From: VAZQ01 sp963763365 | GTDB lineage: Bacteria > Pseudomonadota > Alphaproteobacteria > Rhizobiales > Xanthobacteraceae | Length of the DNA stretch: 64,000 bases | Assembly (NCBI GenBank): GCA_963763365.1 | Contig: CAVXOE010000020.1 | Location: 124,001-188,000, forward strand | Reading direction: 5' to 3' | In this document: positions 33,473 to 41,239 of the stretch, piece by piece | Numbering within the stretch: position 1 is the stretch's first letter | Layout of the letters: each line of letters begins with the position of its first letter | Notes under the pieces: generated by a model | Databases searched by the model: none | What the model saw: only the letters and a program-made list of their open reading frames with translations | Told to the model about the DNA's origin: nothing | Made by a program: the position numbers and the translations under genes

Positions 33473-33838
33473 ATGGCTGAGCAGTTTGTCGGTAAGACCG
33501 CTGAGTTCAAGGACGGCGACCGCCGCATCGTTTTCGCCGGTGAGCAAGAGATCGGCGTCTTCCGTCACGAAGGCCAGTTCTACGCCTATAGCAATGTCTG
33601 CCTGCACCAGGGCGGCCCCGCTTGCGAAGGCCTGACCATCGCCAAGGTCGAGGAGCGGCTTCGCCCCGACAAGACCTCGCAGGGACTCTATTTCTCCGAG
33701 ACGCAGATGAATTTCGTCTGCCCCTGGCACGGCATGGAATACGACATGAAGACCGGCGAGTGCATCTCGGACCGAAAAATGAAGCTGCGGAAGTACAAGA
33801 TCGTGGAGAAGGGAGACGAGGTCTATGTCGTCGCCTAA
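33473..33838 (+). CDS. Rieske (2Fe-2S) ferredoxin-type protein
   Basis: A 121-residue soluble Rieske domain. The cluster ligands are Cys43 and His45 (NVCLHQGG) and Cys83 and His86 (FVCPWHGMEYD). The two halves are separated by 37 residues, longer than in most ferredoxins, because of an insert at about 51-78 (EGLTIAKVEERLRPDKTSQG). It probably passes electrons to an oxygenase or is part of one; no oxygenase alpha subunit is next to it. The start at 33473 follows CAGGAGG. It overlaps the next small gene by 14 bases and seems to head an operon with that gene, an amidohydrolase and, after a terminator, a ferredoxin reductase. Confidence 0.92.
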   Translation: MAEQFVGKTAEFKDGDRRIVFAGEQEIGVFRHEGQFYAYSNVCLHQGGPACEGLTIAKVEERLRPDKTSQGLYFSETQMNFVCPWHGMEYDMKTGECISDRKMKLRKYKIVEKGDEVYVVA

Positions 33839-34211
33839 GGCCGCCGCAAAGACGGCGCGCCGCCCTGCTGCGTTTGCCAAGATGAAGGAGGCCGCCACCC
33901 GCACGGTGGCGCCGAAGCCGAGGACTCCGCAGACGGGGCTTTCGGCGGACGCGATCAAGCTTGCCGAGGAGATTGAGCGTGCGTTCGCGAAGAGCGACAA
34001 CGCGATCTCGGAAGAAGCCATGCAGGCGCTGATGGGGACGCTGTGCCGCGTCTACTCGGCGCAGGTCGAGAACGGTTCCAAGTACACGCCGATTGCGGAG
34101 GGCCAGGTGGTCAGCCCGACCGGCGTGATGGTCACGGCGAGCGGCATGCTTCGCGCCGCCAACCTCGCGGTGTTCGAACTCGGAATGTGGCAGAGCTGGA
34201 CCGGCCGCTGA
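33825..34211 (+). CDS. Unrecognised 128-residue protein, Lys/Ala-rich N-terminus
   Basis: I do not recognise a named family. The first 45 residues are basic and low in complexity (MSSPKAAAKTARRPAAFAKM, then APKPRTPQTG), probably disordered. The remainder is helical: ADAIKLAEEIERAFAKSD, EAMQALMGTLCRVYSAQVENG, then GVMVTASGMLRAANLAVFELGMWQ. It has no signal peptide or membrane segment. It overlaps the Rieske gene by 14 bases and lies 40 bases before the amidohydrolase gene, so all three are probably cotranscribed. A partner or assembly role for the Rieske protein or the amidohydrolase is a guess. Confidence 0.82.
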   Translation: MSSPKAAAKTARRPAAFAKMKEAATRTVAPKPRTPQTGLSADAIKLAEEIERAFAKSDNAISEEAMQALMGTLCRVYSAQVENGSKYTPIAEGQVVSPTGVMVTASGMLRAANLAVFELGMWQSWTGR

Positions 34212-34251
34212 GCCGGGCAGCCTGGAAAGAATTGGGATCAGGAGAGACGCC

Positions 34252-35499
34252 ATGGATTTGATTGCAGACCGCGGCCGACGCGTCACGGTTGAAGAACTCA
34301 ATACCTCGCAGTTGCTCGCCCATGCGCGCAAGCAGGCGGTACAGCGCAAGTTCGACGACATGCTGATCGTCGACGTCGATGCGCACCACTATGAGAACGA
34401 GCACTTCGGCGAGATCCTGCCGTTCATGGAAAACGAGGTGCTCAAGCAGCTCGCCATGTCGTCGCGCACCAGCACGCGGGCTCGCCCCAATCTCACGCCG
34501 CAGACCGTCGGCTTCCAGGATATGGGTGGCCGTGTGACGCGCTACCCGCTACGCGGCACCGAGAAGACGCCGGGCGCCGGTGGGGTGCGGGACGTCCAGC
34601 TCGGTCACCGCTGGATGGACGCGATGAGCGTCGACTACTCCTGCCTGTTCCCGACCGGCATGCTCTCCATCGGTCTGCATCCCCAGGCCGAGATGGAAGC
34701 CGACCTTTGCTGGGCGTATAACCGCTGGCTCACCGAGAAGGTACTGCCGGACTCCGGCGGCCGGTTCTTCTCGATGCTGTGCCTGCCGTTCTCCGATCCC
34801 GACGAGTGCCTGCGCCATGTCGAGGAGTTCGGCCACCGCAAGCACGTCGGCGGCTTCATGGTCACGACCGTGCGCAACAACCTCGCGGTCAACGATAACC
34901 GCTATATGAAGGTCTATCGCGCGATCGAGGAGCGCGGCCTTGTGCTGTCGTTCCACTCCGGTCCGAACTGGGGCGAGCCGATCTTCAAGAGCTGCAACCG
35001 TTTCCTGGTCGCGCACGCGCTCGGCTTCTCCTGGTACAACATCGTCAACCTGTCGAACTGGGTGATCAACGGCATGGGCGAGCGCTTCCCCAAGCTGCCG
35101 GTGGTCTGGATCGAATCCGGCCTCGCCTGGGTGCCGTTCCTGATGCAGAAGCTCGATCATGAATACATGCTGCGCCCGTCGGAGGCACCGCTGCTCAAGA
35201 AGAAACCGTCGGATTATATGCGCGACATGTACTACTCGTCGCAGCCGATGGAGATCCAGGACATGGGTGCGCTGGAATGCACCTTCCGCATGATCAATGC
35301 GGAGACGCAGCTCCTGTACTCCTCCGACTATCCGCACTGGGACTTCGATCTGCCCGCGACCATCTCCGACCTGCCGTTCCTCTCCGAGAAGGCCAAGCAC
35401 AACATCCTCGGCGGCACGGCGGCACGCCTGTTCAAACTCAAGCCGCGCAACGAGATGCAGAAAGAGAATCTCAAGAAGTTCGGCAACCTCGCCGCGTAA
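34252..35499 (+). CDS. Amidohydrolase family protein (amidohydrolase 2, ACMSD-like fold)
   Basis: A 415-residue metal-dependent hydrolase or decarboxylase. VDVDAHHYENEHFGEI holds the N-terminal metal His residues; LSFHSGPNWG and the late YSSDYPHWDFDLP hold further ligands, including the catalytic Asp. The fold is that of ACMSD, gamma-resorcylate decarboxylase and related enzymes; this longer form with YNRWLTEK and the SEAPLLKKKPSDYMRD region is common in aromatic degradation clusters of soil bacteria. The start at 34252 follows AGGAGA. It is the third gene after the Rieske protein and the small unknown gene; a strong terminator follows the stop. Substrate unknown. Confidence 0.9.
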   Translation: MDLIADRGRRVTVEELNTSQLLAHARKQAVQRKFDDMLIVDVDAHHYENEHFGEILPFMENEVLKQLAMSSRTSTRARPNLTPQTVGFQDMGGRVTRYPLRGTEKTPGAGGVRDVQLGHRWMDAMSVDYSCLFPTGMLSIGLHPQAEMEADLCWAYNRWLTEKVLPDSGGRFFSMLCLPFSDPDECLRHVEEFGHRKHVGGFMVTTVRNNLAVNDNRYMKVYRAIEERGLVLSFHSGPNWGEPIFKSCNRFLVAHALGFSWYNIVNLSNWVINGMGERFPKLPVVWIESGLAWVPFLMQKLDHEYMLRPSEAPLLKKKPSDYMRDMYYSSQPMEIQDMGALECTFRMINAETQLLYSSDYPHWDFDLPATISDLPFLSEKAKHNILGGTAARLFKLKPRNEMQKENLKKFGNLAA

Positions 35500-35520
35500 G
35501 ACTTACAGGGAAGCGTCAAG

Positions 35521-35569
35521 AAACGGCCGCCGCCGGGGATCGCTCCGGCGGCGGTTTCTTTTTGTGAAA
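35521..35569 (+). terminator. Rho-independent terminator after the amidohydrolase
   Basis: A GC-rich stem (AAACGGCCGCCGCCGG with CCGGCGGCGGTTT, one bulge) is followed by CTTTTTG. It separates the Rieske-amidohydrolase operon from the reductase gene. Confidence 0.88.
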
Positions 35570-35675
35570 CCGGCGGCCGTGGCATTGGGAACGCCGATCT
35601 GGCATCTCGAATTGACAAACCGCCGCCCGTGCCCGATGACGCTCGCGCCGGTCGAGGGGCGAACGAGGAAAGCTG

Positions 35676-36635
35676 GTGTCGCAGACCGATGCCGACCTGA
35701 TCGAGGTCCGCCTGAACGCGATCCGCTACGCGGCACGCGACACGAACCTCTATGAATTCGTGCGGCCGGACGGCAAGGCATTGCCGCCCTACGAGCCCGG
35801 CGCGCACGTCGACGTGCATCTTCCGAACGGGGTCGTGCGGCAGTATTCGCTGATCGTACCGGCACAGGACCCGAAGGGTTATACGCTCGGCATCAAGCGC
35901 GACCCGGCGAGCCGAGGAGGCTCTCGCTTCATCCACGACGATCTGCGCGTCGGCCGGATGCTCAAGATCAGCGCGCCGCGCAACAATTTCGCCCTGAAGG
36001 AGGACGCGCCGCACGTCGTCCTGTTCGCCGGCGGCATCGGGATCACGCCGATCTGGTGCATGGTGCAGCGCCTCGACCAACTCGGCCGCTCCTGGAAGCT
36101 CTACTACGCGGCGCGCTCGCGCGCCGACATGGCGTTCCTGCACACGCTCGAAGGCATGGCACCGGCGCAATTCCATTTCGACGAGGAAAGCGCCGGCAAG
36201 TTTCTCGACGTGGCGGCGCTCATCGCGCAGGCGCCGAAGGATGCGCACCTCTATTGCTGCGGACCGACCCCGATGCTCAGCGCGTTCGAGGCCGCGACCG
36301 CAAGCTGGCCGCGCGAGCAGGTACACATCGAGTATTTCACCCCCAAAGCGCAGCCGACGGACAAGAAGGGCGGCTTTGTCGTCGAGCTTGCGAAGTCGGG
36401 CCAGGAGTTCGTCATCCCGGAGGGGCAATCGATCCTGCAGGTGCTGCTCGATGCCGGAATCGACGTCGACTATTCCTGCGAACTCGGCATCTGCGGCGCG
36501 TGCGAGCAGCGCGTGATCTCGGGCGAGCCCGAGCACCACGACGCCATCCTCACCGAGGAGGAGCAGGCGTCGAACACCAAAGTGATGATCTGTTGCGCCG
36601 GCTGCAAAAGCGAGCGGCTGGTGTTGGATATGTGA
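35676..36635 (+). CDS. PDR/VanB-family oxidoreductase (FMN/FAD, NAD and 2Fe-2S domains)
   Basis: A 319-residue phthalate-dioxygenase-reductase-type protein. The flavin domain shows RQYSLIVPAQDPKGYTLGIK; the NAD domain VLFAGGIGITPIWCMVQRL and LYCCGPTPMLSAFE; the C-terminal plant-type ferredoxin has CELGICGACEQRV and a last Cys in MICCAGC. It takes electrons from NADH to an oxygenase. The start is a GTG at 35676 (GTGTCGCAG) after GAGGAAAG. Together with the Rieske protein it suggests a multicomponent oxygenase system whose catalytic subunit is outside the window or encoded elsewhere. Confidence 0.92.
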   Translation: MSQTDADLIEVRLNAIRYAARDTNLYEFVRPDGKALPPYEPGAHVDVHLPNGVVRQYSLIVPAQDPKGYTLGIKRDPASRGGSRFIHDDLRVGRMLKISAPRNNFALKEDAPHVVLFAGGIGITPIWCMVQRLDQLGRSWKLYYAARSRADMAFLHTLEGMAPAQFHFDEESAGKFLDVAALIAQAPKDAHLYCCGPTPMLSAFEAATASWPREQVHIEYFTPKAQPTDKKGGFVVELAKSGQEFVIPEGQSILQVLLDAGIDVDYSCELGICGACEQRVISGEPEHHDAILTEEEQASNTKVMICCAGCKSERLVLDM

Positions 36636-36676
36636 TGCTGGCCTTGTCGCGCGAGGGGAGCCCAGGGCCGCGCGCC

Positions 36677-36753
36677 CGTCATTGCGAGGAGCAAAGCGAC
36701 GAAGCAATCCAGCCAATCCTTAGCTGGATTGCTTCGCTTCGCTCGCAATGACG
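36677..36753. repeat. Palindromic repeat, CATTGCGAG/GAAGCAATCC family
   Basis: CGTCATTGCGAGGAGC and GAAGCAATCCAG are mirrored by CTGGATTGCTTC and GCTCGCAATGACG. Near copy of the element at 5566. It lies between convergent genes. Confidence 0.8.
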
Positions 36754-36792
36754 GTTTTCGCTCGCGCGAAGCGACCGGAGCGGAAATGGCCG

Positions 36793-37140
36793 CTACTGAT
36801 TGAGCAGCGGGATGTCCTTGGGGTCTTTGGCCTTCGGGATCGACTGCAGATAGGCGTAGATATCCGCGAGGTCTTCGTTCGGCAGCACCGCCTCCATGTA
36901 GGGAGGCATGGCGCGATTGGACGACCGGATGAAGGCGGACAGGGCATCGAACGGCATCGGGTCGGGCGCAAGCTTCGGGCCCGTTACGCCGCCCTGCCCC
37001 ATCATGCCGTGGCATTGCCAGCAGCCGTATTTCATAAAATCGGCCTTGCCCTTTTCGGCGGACGCCGCGAACGCCGGGCCGGCGCCAACCGCAAGGCCGG
37101 CGGCAAGCGCCGCCAGCCCCAGCACACGAACAAAACGCAT
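36793..37140 (-). CDS. Monohaem c-type cytochrome next to the TPP enzyme
   Basis: A 115-residue periplasmic cytochrome. The signal peptide is VRVLGLAALAAGLAVGAGPAFA; the haem site is CWQCHG, followed by a GGVTGPKLAPDPMPFDAL loop and the distal Met in RAMPPYMEAV. The C-terminal helix NEDLADIYAYLQSIP is typical of class I cytochromes serving dehydrogenases. The start at 37140 follows GGGAGA. It lies 73 bases downstream of the Tat-signal thiamine-diphosphate enzyme and is probably cotranscribed with it, so the pair may act together in the periplasm. Confidence 0.9.
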   Translation of the reverse strand: MRFVRVLGLAALAAGLAVGAGPAFAASAEKGKADFMKYGCWQCHGMMGQGGVTGPKLAPDPMPFDALSAFIRSSNRAMPPYMEAVLPNEDLADIYAYLQSIPKAKDPKDIPLLNQ

Positions 37141-37213
37141 GGACAGATCTCCCAACTTTTCTTGTTTGCGCGTGACCTTAGCCAAAAAGTCTGAAACTTT
37201 TCGGGGTCGTGCT

Positions 37214-39184
37214 TTAGCGCGGCTGCGTCCAGACGTTGACCAGCGCCGGCCGGCCTTCCTTGACGGCGGCCACCGCCTGCTTGATCGCAGGTCCCAGGTC
37301 GTCGGGATTCGTGATCGGCCCTTTCGCCCACCAGCCCATCGATTCAGCAAGCTTGTGGTACTCGATGTCGGGATTCATGATGCTGGTGCCGATCGGCCCC
37401 ATATCGTTGCCCAGGCTCGCCACGCGATTGCGGAAGCTCGACAGCCGCTGCACGTGCATGAGTTCCTGATGGTAGCCGCGGTTGTTGTGCATCACGGCCA
37501 GCAGCGGAATCTTGTGCCTGGCGGCAGTCCACAGCACGCCCGGCGCGTACATCAGATCGCCGTCCGACTGGATCGATACCGAGAAGCGCCCGAGATCGCG
37601 GTTGGCGAGCGCGGCGCCGACCGACGACGGCGCGCCATAGCCGACGCCGTAACCGCCCGAGTAGCCGATGTGGTGGTGATACTTGTCCATCGGCCAGAGC
37701 CGGCGATGCCAGTTGCTGACGTTGCCGGAGGACGAAACCAGCGACCAGTCGAGGTCCTTGATCTGCGCGTAGGTCTCCATCACGAGCCGCGCCGTGCTGA
37801 TCGGGCTCGCGTCCCAGGCCACGGCAGCGGCCTGCTTGGTGCGCACGCGCCCGTCCGCGTAGGCCTTCTTGGCGGCCTCGCCGCGCTTTTCGATCGCGGC
37901 CCTGCGGTCGTTGGGGATCGCCGACTTCACGGCCTCGATCAGCGCCGGGAGCGTCGCCTCCGCATCCGCCGCCATCGAGACATCGACGACCTGGAAGCGC
38001 TGGAAGTCCTGATAGTTCGCCTTGGTCAGCAGTTCCGACGAATTGATGCTGATCAATTTCGTATCGGGCTTGATCCGGGTGGTGTTGACGCCGATGCCGT
38101 GCTCGCCATTGTCGATGTAGGAATTCACCACCGCCCAGAAATCGGACAGTTCGAGTCCCAGCACGACGTCCGCATTGCCGACCACCGTCGGCGGCCGGCT
38201 CAGATAGTGGGTGTTCGGGAAATTCATCCGCCCGCCCTGATCCACCACCTGCGCCTGCAAGAGTTCGGCGAGCTGGACCAGAAGTCCGATGCCGGCCGAT
38301 GTCCGCGCCGCGCGATCGACGACGATCACCGGGTTCTGCGCATTGGCAAGCATCCGCGCCGCTTCCTTCACGGCACCGGTATCGCCCTGCGGCGGCGAGG
38401 TCGGGACGTAGCGCGGGATATAGAGCTTCTCGCCGTTCTCCTTCACCGTCTCCTGCTGGAGACCGGCGTCGAGCGAGATCGCGACCGGCCCATAGGGCGG
38501 CGCCATCGAGATCTTGTAGGCGCGCACGAACGACTGCGCGAAATGCTGCAACGAAACCGGCGTGTCATCCCACTTGGTGTAGTCGCGAATGATCGCGTTG
38601 ATGTCCTGCGCGGAGTGGAAGGTCGGCACACCCGGCGGCCGGTGCGCAGCGTCGAGATCGTTGCCGCCGACGACAATCACCGGAACGCGGTCGCACCAGG
38701 CGTTGTAGATCGCCATGGTGGCATGCTGCAGGCCGACCGTGCCGTGACACAGCGAGATCAGCGGTTTGCCGGCGATCTTGAAATAGCCGTGCGCCATGCC
38801 GACCGCCAACTCCTCGTGCGTGCACGTGAGGAATTCCGGCATCTTGTTCTGACCGTAATTGATCAGCGACTCGTGGATGCCGCGGAAGCTCGATGCGCAG
38901 TTCGACGGGAGATACTTGACGTCGAGCGTCTTGATGACGTCGACCATGAAATCGGACCCGGCCTTCCCGGCAATGCGCGACAGGTCCTTGCCCGGCGCCC
39001 CAGTCTCGGCGGCGATCGTCCGTATCGTCGGCGGCAGTGCCGACGGCAGCCGCGGTGCGACCGCGGCCGGGGCGGCGTTTGCGCCATTCTGCGCGGCCGT
39101 AGTCGCCGTCGCGGCTCCAGCCACCGCAACGCCGGCCAGGAAGTTGCGCCGGCTGACCTCAGGACGCGCGTTTTTTCGTGCCAT
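37214..39184 (-). CDS. Thiamine-diphosphate-dependent enzyme (acetolactate-synthase-like) with Tat signal
   Basis: A 656-residue protein. The N-terminus MARKNARPEVSRRNFLAGVA has a twin-arginine motif (residues 11-16) and a hydrophobic stretch, so export as a folded protein is predicted. The rest is a full ThDP enzyme: PYR domain with the catalytic Glu in CTHEELAVGMAHG (about 124), a middle domain with ARMLANAQNPVIVVDRAARTS, and a PP domain with SDGDLMYAPGVLW and, 25 residues on, the NNRG of the diphosphate-Mg motif. The family (acetolactate synthase, benzoylformate decarboxylase, oxalyl-CoA decarboxylase) is normally cytoplasmic. The start at 39184 follows GGGAGAACACC. The cytochrome gene follows at 73 bases. 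Substrate unknown; a 2-keto acid is likely. Confidence 0.9.
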   Translation of the reverse strand: MARKNARPEVSRRNFLAGVAVAGAATATTAAQNGANAAPAAVAPRLPSALPPTIRTIAAETGAPGKDLSRIAGKAGSDFMVDVIKTLDVKYLPSNCASSFRGIHESLINYGQNKMPEFLTCTHEELAVGMAHGYFKIAGKPLISLCHGTVGLQHATMAIYNAWCDRVPVIVVGGNDLDAAHRPPGVPTFHSAQDINAIIRDYTKWDDTPVSLQHFAQSFVRAYKISMAPPYGPVAISLDAGLQQETVKENGEKLYIPRYVPTSPPQGDTGAVKEAARMLANAQNPVIVVDRAARTSAGIGLLVQLAELLQAQVVDQGGRMNFPNTHYLSRPPTVVGNADVVLGLELSDFWAVVNSYIDNGEHGIGVNTTRIKPDTKLISINSSELLTKANYQDFQRFQVVDVSMAADAEATLPALIEAVKSAIPNDRRAAIEKRGEAAKKAYADGRVRTKQAAAVAWDASPISTARLVMETYAQIKDLDWSLVSSSGNVSNWHRRLWPMDKYHHHIGYSGGYGVGYGAPSSVGAALANRDLGRFSVSIQSDGDLMYAPGVLWTAARHKIPLLAVMHNNRGYHQELMHVQRLSSFRNRVASLGNDMGPIGTSIMNPDIEYHKLAESMGWWAKGPITNPDDLGPAIKQAVAAVKEGRPALVNVWTQPR

Positions 39185-39379
39185 GGTGTTCTCCCGTGAA
39201 TTTCGTGCGCGAGCCCATGCAATTGGCTTCGGCTGACTCGCAATTATCGAATAATTCTACCGGCCGGACCGAGCCGTGGGAAGGCATCCGGACGCATGGA
39301 CTGCTTCGCTTTGACGCGTATCTTCTCGGTAAAGTTCCGCCGGTCCATCGCCGGCACACTGACCCCGGGAACCGTCGCC

Positions 39380-40417
39380 ATGCCGTCTCACTCCAAGCTC
39401 CCCAGCATCTACGCGCTTTCGGTCCTGTCGGCGGTCGCCACGTTTGCGGCACCGGCCCCCGCTGCCGAATTCTTTGCCGGCAAGTCGATCGACCTCCTGA
39501 TCGGGGCTCCGCCCGCCGGCGGCTACGACATCTACGCGCGTGCGCTCGCACGCCACCTCGGCCGTCACGTTCCAGGCCAGCCGGTGATCGTGCCGAAGAA
39601 CATGCCGGGCGCCGGCAGCGCACGCGCCGGCGGCTTCATCAGCGGAATTGCCCCCAAGGACGGCACGGCGATCGCGGCGCTGATGCCGGGCGCCATCATC
39701 GGCCAACTGCTCGACCCCAAGGCGGAGGCATTGTTCGACCCGACCAAGGTGATCTACCTCGGCACCGCCAACAACGGCACGCGCGTCTGCGTGTCACGCA
39801 AGGACTCCAAGATCAAGACGTTCGACGATGCGCTCACCGAACGCGCGGCATTCGGCGGCGTCTCGTCGAACGATTCGACCCGCGACTACGCGTTCCTGCA
39901 CAAGCGCACCTCGGGCGCGCAATACAGCGTCGTCACCGGTTATGCGGGCACCGCCGATATTGCACTGGCGCTCGAGCGCGGCGAGATCGACGGCGCCTGC
40001 GGCTGGGACTGGTCGAGCTTCAAATCACAGAAGCCCGACTGGATCCGCGACAAGAAGGTGAACCTGCTGCTGCAGGTCGGCCTCGAGCCGAACGAGGAAC
40101 TGACCCGCATGGGCGTTCCGTCGGTCTGGAAATACGTGACGAGCGAGGACGCCCGCAAAGTGGTGCGGCTGGTGATCAGCCAGCAGGTCTTCCAGCGCTC
40201 CTACGTGGCACCGCCGGGCACGCCGGCCGAGCGGATCAGTGCGTTGCGCGCGGCGTTCGATGCCACCATGACCGACCCGCAGTTCCTCGAAGAGGCGGCA
40301 AAGCTTCGCATCGATATTTCACAGCTTCCCGGCAGCAAGGTGCAGGAGATCGTGCAGGAGCTTTACGCGACCCCGAGAGAGATCGTCGAGCAGGCGCGGC
40401 GGGCGATCAATCCGTAA
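39380..40417 (+). CDS. Bug/TctC-family tripartite tricarboxylate receptor
   Basis: About 345 residues. The signal peptide lies around IYALSVLSAVATFAAPAPA; the mature part has IDLLIGAPPAGGYDIYARALAR, PKNMPGAGSARAGGF and YAGTADIALALERGEIDGACG. This variant (GGYDIYAR rather than GGGVD) belongs to a subgroup that often lacks a cognate TctAB nearby, as here. It binds an organic anion in the periplasm. The ATG at 39380 is chosen since it begins just before the signal sequence; another in-frame ATG at 39296 is less likely. It is divergent from the TPP-enzyme gene, across a 195-bp gap, so the ligand could be that enzyme's substrate. Confidence 0.87.
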   Translation: MPSHSKLPSIYALSVLSAVATFAAPAPAAEFFAGKSIDLLIGAPPAGGYDIYARALARHLGRHVPGQPVIVPKNMPGAGSARAGGFISGIAPKDGTAIAALMPGAIIGQLLDPKAEALFDPTKVIYLGTANNGTRVCVSRKDSKIKTFDDALTERAAFGGVSSNDSTRDYAFLHKRTSGAQYSVVTGYAGTADIALALERGEIDGACGWDWSSFKSQKPDWIRDKKVNLLLQVGLEPNEELTRMGVPSVWKYVTSEDARKVVRLVISQQVFQRSYVAPPGTPAERISALRAAFDATMTDPQFLEEAAKLRIDISQLPGSKVQEIVQELYATPREIVEQARRAINP

Positions 40418-40511
40418 GGCCCGACGGGCGGTGTGGGCGGATGCCGTAGAACGGCATCCGCGCGGGCTTCCACCCCTAAATAATTGATATTGGGGTGATA
40501 TTTTTAATTCA

Positions 40512-40574
40512 AAGATATATCTTGCGCTATGTCTTTGGATGAGCTATCTAGAGACCTATCTGAAGATATATCTT
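40512..40574 (+). promoter_or_regulatory. Two copies of the palindrome AAGATATATCTT, PadR operator candidate
   Basis: AAGATATATCTT occurs at 40512-40523 and 40563-40574, perfect 12-bp palindromes 51 bp apart (about five helical turns). The second ends 18 bp before the start codon of the PadR-family gene. The area is AT-rich and would hold its promoter. Autoregulation is inferred from position. Confidence 0.7.
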
Positions 40575-40592
40575 AATGGAGATAGGACCACG

Positions 40593-41228
40593 ATGTTTGG
40601 TATGCGACACTTCGAAAAGCACTGCGGCGATCACTCGGCTGGTGGCCGGCACGGACGGTGGCGGCACGGCCGGCATGGCTTCGGCCACGGTGGCCGCCAC
40701 GGCATGGGCGGCGACGACATGATCCGCGCCAAGCGGATGCTGGCGCAGGGCGACCTGCGGCTGGTTGCACTGGCGCTGATCGCCGAGCAGCCGCGCCACG
40801 GTTACGAGATCATCAAGCTCCTGGAGGAAAAGACCGACGGCTGGTACGCGCCGAGCCCCGGCATGGTCTACCCCACGCTGACCTATCTGGAGGAAGCCGG
40901 CCACGTCACCGCGCAGGCTGAAGGCGCCAAGAAGCTCTACACCATCACCGAGGAAGGCCGCGCGCATCTCGCCGAGAACCGCGCCTTCGTCGACGCGGTG
41001 CTCGCTCGCCTCAGCATGATCGGCGAAAAAGCCGCGCGCATGCGCCGGCGCTTCGATGACCAGGAGGGCGACGCCAGCCGCGACGAGACGCTGCCGCGTT
41101 CGATCCAGGGCGCCTTCCAGGACCTGGGCGAAGCCGTGCGCGACCTGCTCAAGCATGACCGCGATGCAAAAGGGCGCGTCATCGAGGCGCTCGATCGCGC
41201 TACAAGCGAGCTGCGCAACAAAAGCTGA
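40593..41228 (+). CDS. PadR-family regulator with His/Gly-rich N-terminus (YqjI/NfeR-like layout)
   Basis: A 211-residue repressor. Residues about 44-125 form the PadR winged helix (LVALALIAEQPRHGYEIIKLLEE, SPGMVYPTLTYLEEAGHV). The first 43 residues hold nine His and many Gly and Arg (GGRHGRWRHGRHGFGHGGRH). The same layout, a His-rich tail before a PadR domain, occurs in YqjI/NfeR of E. coli, a nickel-responsive repressor, so metal sensing is likely. The start at 40593 (MFGMRHFEKH) is preferred over 40539. The gene precedes an MFS transporter by 12 bases, which it probably controls through the palindromes at 40512-40574. Confidence 0.9.
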   Translation: MFGMRHFEKHCGDHSAGGRHGRWRHGRHGFGHGGRHGMGGDDMIRAKRMLAQGDLRLVALALIAEQPRHGYEIIKLLEEKTDGWYAPSPGMVYPTLTYLEEAGHVTAQAEGAKKLYTITEEGRAHLAENRAFVDAVLARLSMIGEKAARMRRRFDDQEGDASRDETLPRSIQGAFQDLGEAVRDLLKHDRDAKGRVIEALDRATSELRNKS

Positions 41229-41239
41229 ACTCCACCGAC

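Noticed and set aside
40512..40574. AAGATATATCTT palindromes as possible phage or recombination sites
   Set aside because: Their position in the promoter area of a PadR-family gene and perfect symmetry favour an operator; no integrase or other element is nearby.
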